Assembly (NCBI RefSeq): GCF_900142325.1
Contig: NZ_FRAM01000001.1
Coordinates: 372,001-436,000 of the forward strand
Origin: Epilithonimonas mollis
GTDB lineage: Bacteria > Bacteroidota > Bacteroidia > Flavobacteriales > Weeksellaceae
Direction: 5' to 3'
Length of the DNA stretch: 64,000 bases
The notes under the pieces are model-generated. The model was not told where the DNA came from. It saw only the letters and a list, made by a program, of their open reading frames with translations, and ran no database searches. Position 1 is the first letter of the stretch. Every line of letters starts with the position of its first letter. A program made the position numbers and the translations under genes. Of this stretch, positions 61,546 through 64,000 are shown in pieces.

Positions 61546-61559
61546 CGCAATCGATTACA
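61546..61559. promoter_or_regulatory. LacI-type operator candidate, proximal, paralogue B
   Basis: CGCAATCGATTACA, 34 bp before the ATG, same position as at paralogue A. Confidence 0.65.
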
Positions 61560-61777
61560 CTATTTTATGTGATAAATCGATACTTCTAATATAAAATTAT
61601 TTCTAAATCCTACAATAATTTTTAAAGTAATTTACAATAATGTCTCTTAATCATCATTAATATTAAATTAAAATTCCTTTAATACAGCATGCTTAAACAC
61701 TAAATGAATGTTTAGATAAATTTTACTCATGTTTGCATCAAAGAGGACAATTTCATTGAATATAATTCAAAATACCA

Positions 61778-61791
61778 AGCAATCGATTGCA
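61778..61791. promoter_or_regulatory. LacI-type operator candidate, distal, paralogue B
   Basis: GCAATCGATTGC (61779-61790), a perfect 12-bp palindrome, ~266 bp before the ATG. The 351-bp gap 61513-61863 holds only these sites. Confidence 0.65.
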
Positions 61792-61863
61792 TAAAAACAC
61801 CCAAAAATTATACTTAAAAAAGTAATTACGAAAAATATACAAAAAGTCTGTTGTGCAACAATT

Positions 61864-62835
61864 CTATGGAACCCAGAAATCTGATCTGTTGAAAATCCTA
61901 TCCAGTGTATAATTTTTAATATCTTTTTCTGACAGCTGATGAGACCACTCTACTCTTTTATCAGGATTAGCACCTTTTCCAGTACTATTAAACTCTCCAC
62001 AGAACACTGTTTTTTCTTTATCAGGAAACATTTTATCGCCCTTCCAGGGATTCCATCCATCGGGTAAAATATGATTTTCCATTCTTGTATTGATAAAAAC
62101 CGTTTTTGCAAATGGCCGCCAAGGCCGTCCAAGAAAAACATTGGCAATACCTTCTTTTGAAGTTAAATGACAATCCATAAAGACAAAACCGTAAGGATTT
62201 TCTTTACTTGTAGCCGCAGCAGTAATGTAAGAATCTGCCAGACTTCTGATTTCGCAATTTTTAAAAACTGCAGTCGCCTGTCCGAATATAAAATCCGTAG
62301 TTCCTTCTATATAACAGTTTTCATAGTATTGCCTGCTATGATCCCTCGCTGCGTACAGCGCATCCTGACAGCCTATAACTTTAGAATTCTTCATGATGAA
62401 CCGATCACCTTCCACATGAAGTGAAACCGCCTGTCCCTGGTTACACGAAGAATTTTTGATAGTTACATTTGAAATTTTGATGTTATCACCCGCAACTAAA
62501 CAAGTATAAGAATTAAAAGTGTTGAATTTTTCTTTGGTTGCAGAATTGAGTTTTCCGGAAAAATCATCATTGGTAATGATTGTATTTTCCTTACTCTCGC
62601 CTTCAATCGTAATCCAATGTTTTGAAGAGGGAATCACGACTTTTTCATTGTAAATTCCAGATTTAATCTTAATTAAAGCTTCGCCCGGACCTAAATCCCT
62701 AACCGAATTAATCGCACTCTGAATTGTATTGAAATCTTCCGAATTATCTTTAGCTACAGTAATCGTGATATAAGGCGATTGTGCCAAAGACAAAATCACG
62801 AACGAAAAACTTAGAAAAGAAAATAGTTTTTTCAT
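61864..62835 (-). CDS. Pectin methylesterase
   Basis: 323 residues. Signal peptide MKKLFSFLSFSFVILSLAQ; pectinesterase domain with TVAKDNSEDFNTIQSAINSV, Gln-Gly region GQAVSLHVEGDRFIM, Asp in IGCQDALYAA, Asp in TTDFIFGQATAVF and Arg in FLGRPWRPFAKTVF. No T9SS tail, so probably periplasmic, unlike the 878-residue enzyme. Starts 4 bp after the stop of the esterase gene, so same operon. Confidence 0.94.
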   Translation of the reverse strand: MKKLFSFLSFSFVILSLAQSPYITITVAKDNSEDFNTIQSAINSVRDLGPGEALIKIKSGIYNEKVVIPSSKHWITIEGESKENTIITNDDFSGKLNSATKEKFNTFNSYTCLVAGDNIKISNVTIKNSSCNQGQAVSLHVEGDRFIMKNSKVIGCQDALYAARDHSRQYYENCYIEGTTDFIFGQATAVFKNCEIRSLADSYITAAATSKENPYGFVFMDCHLTSKEGIANVFLGRPWRPFAKTVFINTRMENHILPDGWNPWKGDKMFPDKEKTVFCGEFNSTGKGANPDKRVEWSHQLSEKDIKNYTLDRIFNRSDFWVP

Positions 62836-62839
62836 AGGA

Positions 62840-63784
62840 TTAATTTTTCAAAACTTTATCCAGAAAATCAACAGTATATCTCAAAGTTTCATCAAACCAA
62901 GGCTGAACCAGCCAAAATGAATGCGGAGAATCTTTGATTTCTTGAAATTCCGTCGGGATATTATAACTCTTCAATAACTTCATCATATCATTTCTTCCGG
63001 CGTGAAATCTCGGCTGAGAACTGTTAATAAACAATGTTGGCGGTGTATGTTTTCCAACATATTCCAAAGGAGAAGCTTGTTTCCAAATTTTAAAATCCTG
63101 CGATTTATTGACTCCAAACCAATAGGATGCATAAGAACCTTCCTCGGATTCGGGATGAATAAAAGAAACTATTCCATCAATATTCACAATTGCCCGGACT
63201 TTACTTTGAACACCGACTAAAGTCGCAAGTTGTGCACCGGCTGAATTCCCGCCAATCGCAATTTTCTTTTTGTCAAGATAAAATAACGTATTATTTCTTT
63301 TAAAAAACCTCAGCGCATCTTTGATATCGTCGACAGCTGCGGGATATTTTGCATCATCGCTCAGGCTATAATTAACCGCCATTACAACATAACCTTTCGA
63401 AGCCAATTCCTGAGCCAGAAACCTTTCATTATCCTTGCTCCCGGAAATCCAGCCGCCGCCATGAACGAGAATAATTCCAGGATATTTCTGCAAAGAATTC
63501 TCAGGATAATAGATATCCGCTAAAAGTGTTTTCCCTTTTCTGGATTTATACTCAATATCTTTTTTTACTTTAATATTCTTCGGAAATTCCAATTTCAGAG
63601 GTTGTATAAAGGGATATTTATTTTTCAGCTTTTCAAATGTAGATTCTATGGTATAAGGCTGGGCATTAGGCCTTTCAGCAGGCTGTGCAGAGATCTTCAA
63701 AACCGAAATCAAAACAATAGAAAAACGGATGAAAACATTCCGCAGATTACTATTGAGATTCAAATAATTTTTGGTTAGCTTCAT
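62840..63784 (-). CDS. BD-FAE-like carbohydrate esterase / alpha-beta hydrolase
   Basis: 314 residues. N-terminal signal-like segment (FSIVLISVLKISAQ). HGG oxyanion motif in GIILVHGGGWISGSKD, nucleophile Ser in IGGNSAGAQLA, Asp in the segment VNIDGIVSF or nearby, catalytic His in IKDSPHSFWLVQP. Such enzymes commonly remove acetyl or feruloyl groups from plant polysaccharides; in this setting pectin de-acetylation is plausible (inference). In operon with the pectin methylesterase. Confidence 0.85.
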   Translation of the reverse strand: MKLTKNYLNLNSNLRNVFIRFSIVLISVLKISAQPAERPNAQPYTIESTFEKLKNKYPFIQPLKLEFPKNIKVKKDIEYKSRKGKTLLADIYYPENSLQKYPGIILVHGGGWISGSKDNERFLAQELASKGYVVMAVNYSLSDDAKYPAAVDDIKDALRFFKRNNTLFYLDKKKIAIGGNSAGAQLATLVGVQSKVRAIVNIDGIVSFIHPESEEGSYASYWFGVNKSQDFKIWKQASPLEYVGKHTPPTLFINSSQPRFHAGRNDMMKLLKSYNIPTEFQEIKDSPHSFWLVQPWFDETLRYTVDFLDKVLKN

Positions 63785-63808
63785 CCGTTTTTAAGAAAAA
63801 ATAAGAAA

Positions 63809-64000
63809 TTATTTTACTGCATTCTTTGGGACATCTTTAGAGACATAAAGCTTGTCGGCTGACAATCCACTTGGCAATCTGACGGATTTGGTTTTATTTC
63901 CAACAATCTTTACCAAAAGGGTTTTTGAGGATTCCAGTGTCAGACCGGAGATATCAACATTCTTACTATTATAGATGGTTGCACCTGTTCCATCGGTATA
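63809..64000 (-). CDS. Partial CDS, C-terminus of a secreted protein of the pectin operon
   Basis: The 64 last codons, ending LPSGLSADKLYVSKDVPKNAVK and a TAA at 63809-63811. The segment ATIYNSKNVDISGLTLESSK looks like beta-helix rungs, so a polygalacturonase-like (GH28) or lyase-type enzyme is possible but not proven. Stops 24 bp before the esterase start, same direction. Confidence 0.5.
   Translation of the reverse strand, partial: YTDGTGATIYNSKNVDISGLTLESSKTLLVKIVGNKTKSVRLPSGLSADKLYVSKDVPKNAVK

Overview
The window looks like chromosomal DNA of a flavobacterium close to Chryseobacterium (Bacteroidota, Weeksellaceae). The base composition is AT-rich. Promoters carry the Bacteroidota TTG-N17-23-TAnnTTTG pattern instead of -35/-10 boxes, and ribosome-binding sites are not of the purine-rich type. 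Secreted enzymes end in type IX secretion (T9SS) sorting domains. The family content (short-type ProS, DAHP synthase fused to chorismate mutase, DUF5916, pRiA4b ORF-3-like protein) is typical of the group. No rRNA, tRNA or CRISPR array was seen.

Layout. 1-6.3 kb: a DUF937/OmpA protein cut by the window edge, proS, a Gly/Trp-rich lipoprotein, a FadL-like outer-membrane protein and rsgA. 6.4-10 kb: a 21-bp minisatellite behind the aroma-pathway DAHP synthase/chorismate mutase gene, then dnaX, whose tau form needs a -1 slip on an A11 run. 10-14.5 kb: a run of seven small minus-strand genes (AHSA1/SRPBCC, RibD-type reductase, VOC/PhnB-like, alpha/beta hydrolase), one of them a pseudogene. 14.6-20.3 kb: a DUF3108 protein and the glycogen genes glgB-glgA-glgC.

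20.4-26.9 kb is the accessory island and the main discovery. A tyrosine recombinase without the IntI-specific insert is divergent from an array of gene cassettes that follow integron rules: each cassette begins with GTTAnGTG-type bases that are the exact reverse complement of the start of its own ~132-bp attC-like palindrome. Cassette 1 carries a two-TM protein and a SinR/Cas2-like small protein. Cassette 2 carries an AAA ATPase plus DUF4435 pair that matches the PARIS anti-phage system. Cassette 3 carries a DUF5063-like protein and a decayed tail.

26.9-38.4 kb: a flippase, a sugar isomerase-like lipoprotein, two unknown secreted proteins, a LuxR regulator, glutathione peroxidase, gcvT, a PhnA/YjdM zinc-ribbon protein, a candidate structured RNA, an ABC ATPase, a YceI lipoprotein and pheS. 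38.5-41.8 kb: a histidine kinase/LuxR-type response regulator pair followed by two promoters with identically placed TGTAGA-N6-TCTACA palindromes, one driving a likely ~100-nt small RNA and the other a two-TM protein. 41.9-43.7 kb: a five-gene operon (GNAT, FMN reductase, YjdI ferredoxin-like, OsmC, GNAT). 43.8-53.3 kb: DUF5916 protein, glnS, a PhoB-type two-component pair, pRiA4b ORF-3-like protein, GH13 amylase, and an NAD(P)-binding protein with its Rrf2 regulator sharing a TTGTAA-N9-TTACAA operator.

54.2-64 kb is a pectin-utilisation cluster: a LacI-type regulator, two pectin methylesterases, a PL1 pectate lyase, two paralogous T9SS-secreted small proteins, an esterase and the tail of a further protein. 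Palindromes with the core GCAATCGATT lie upstream of both small secreted proteins and are the likely LacI-type operators.
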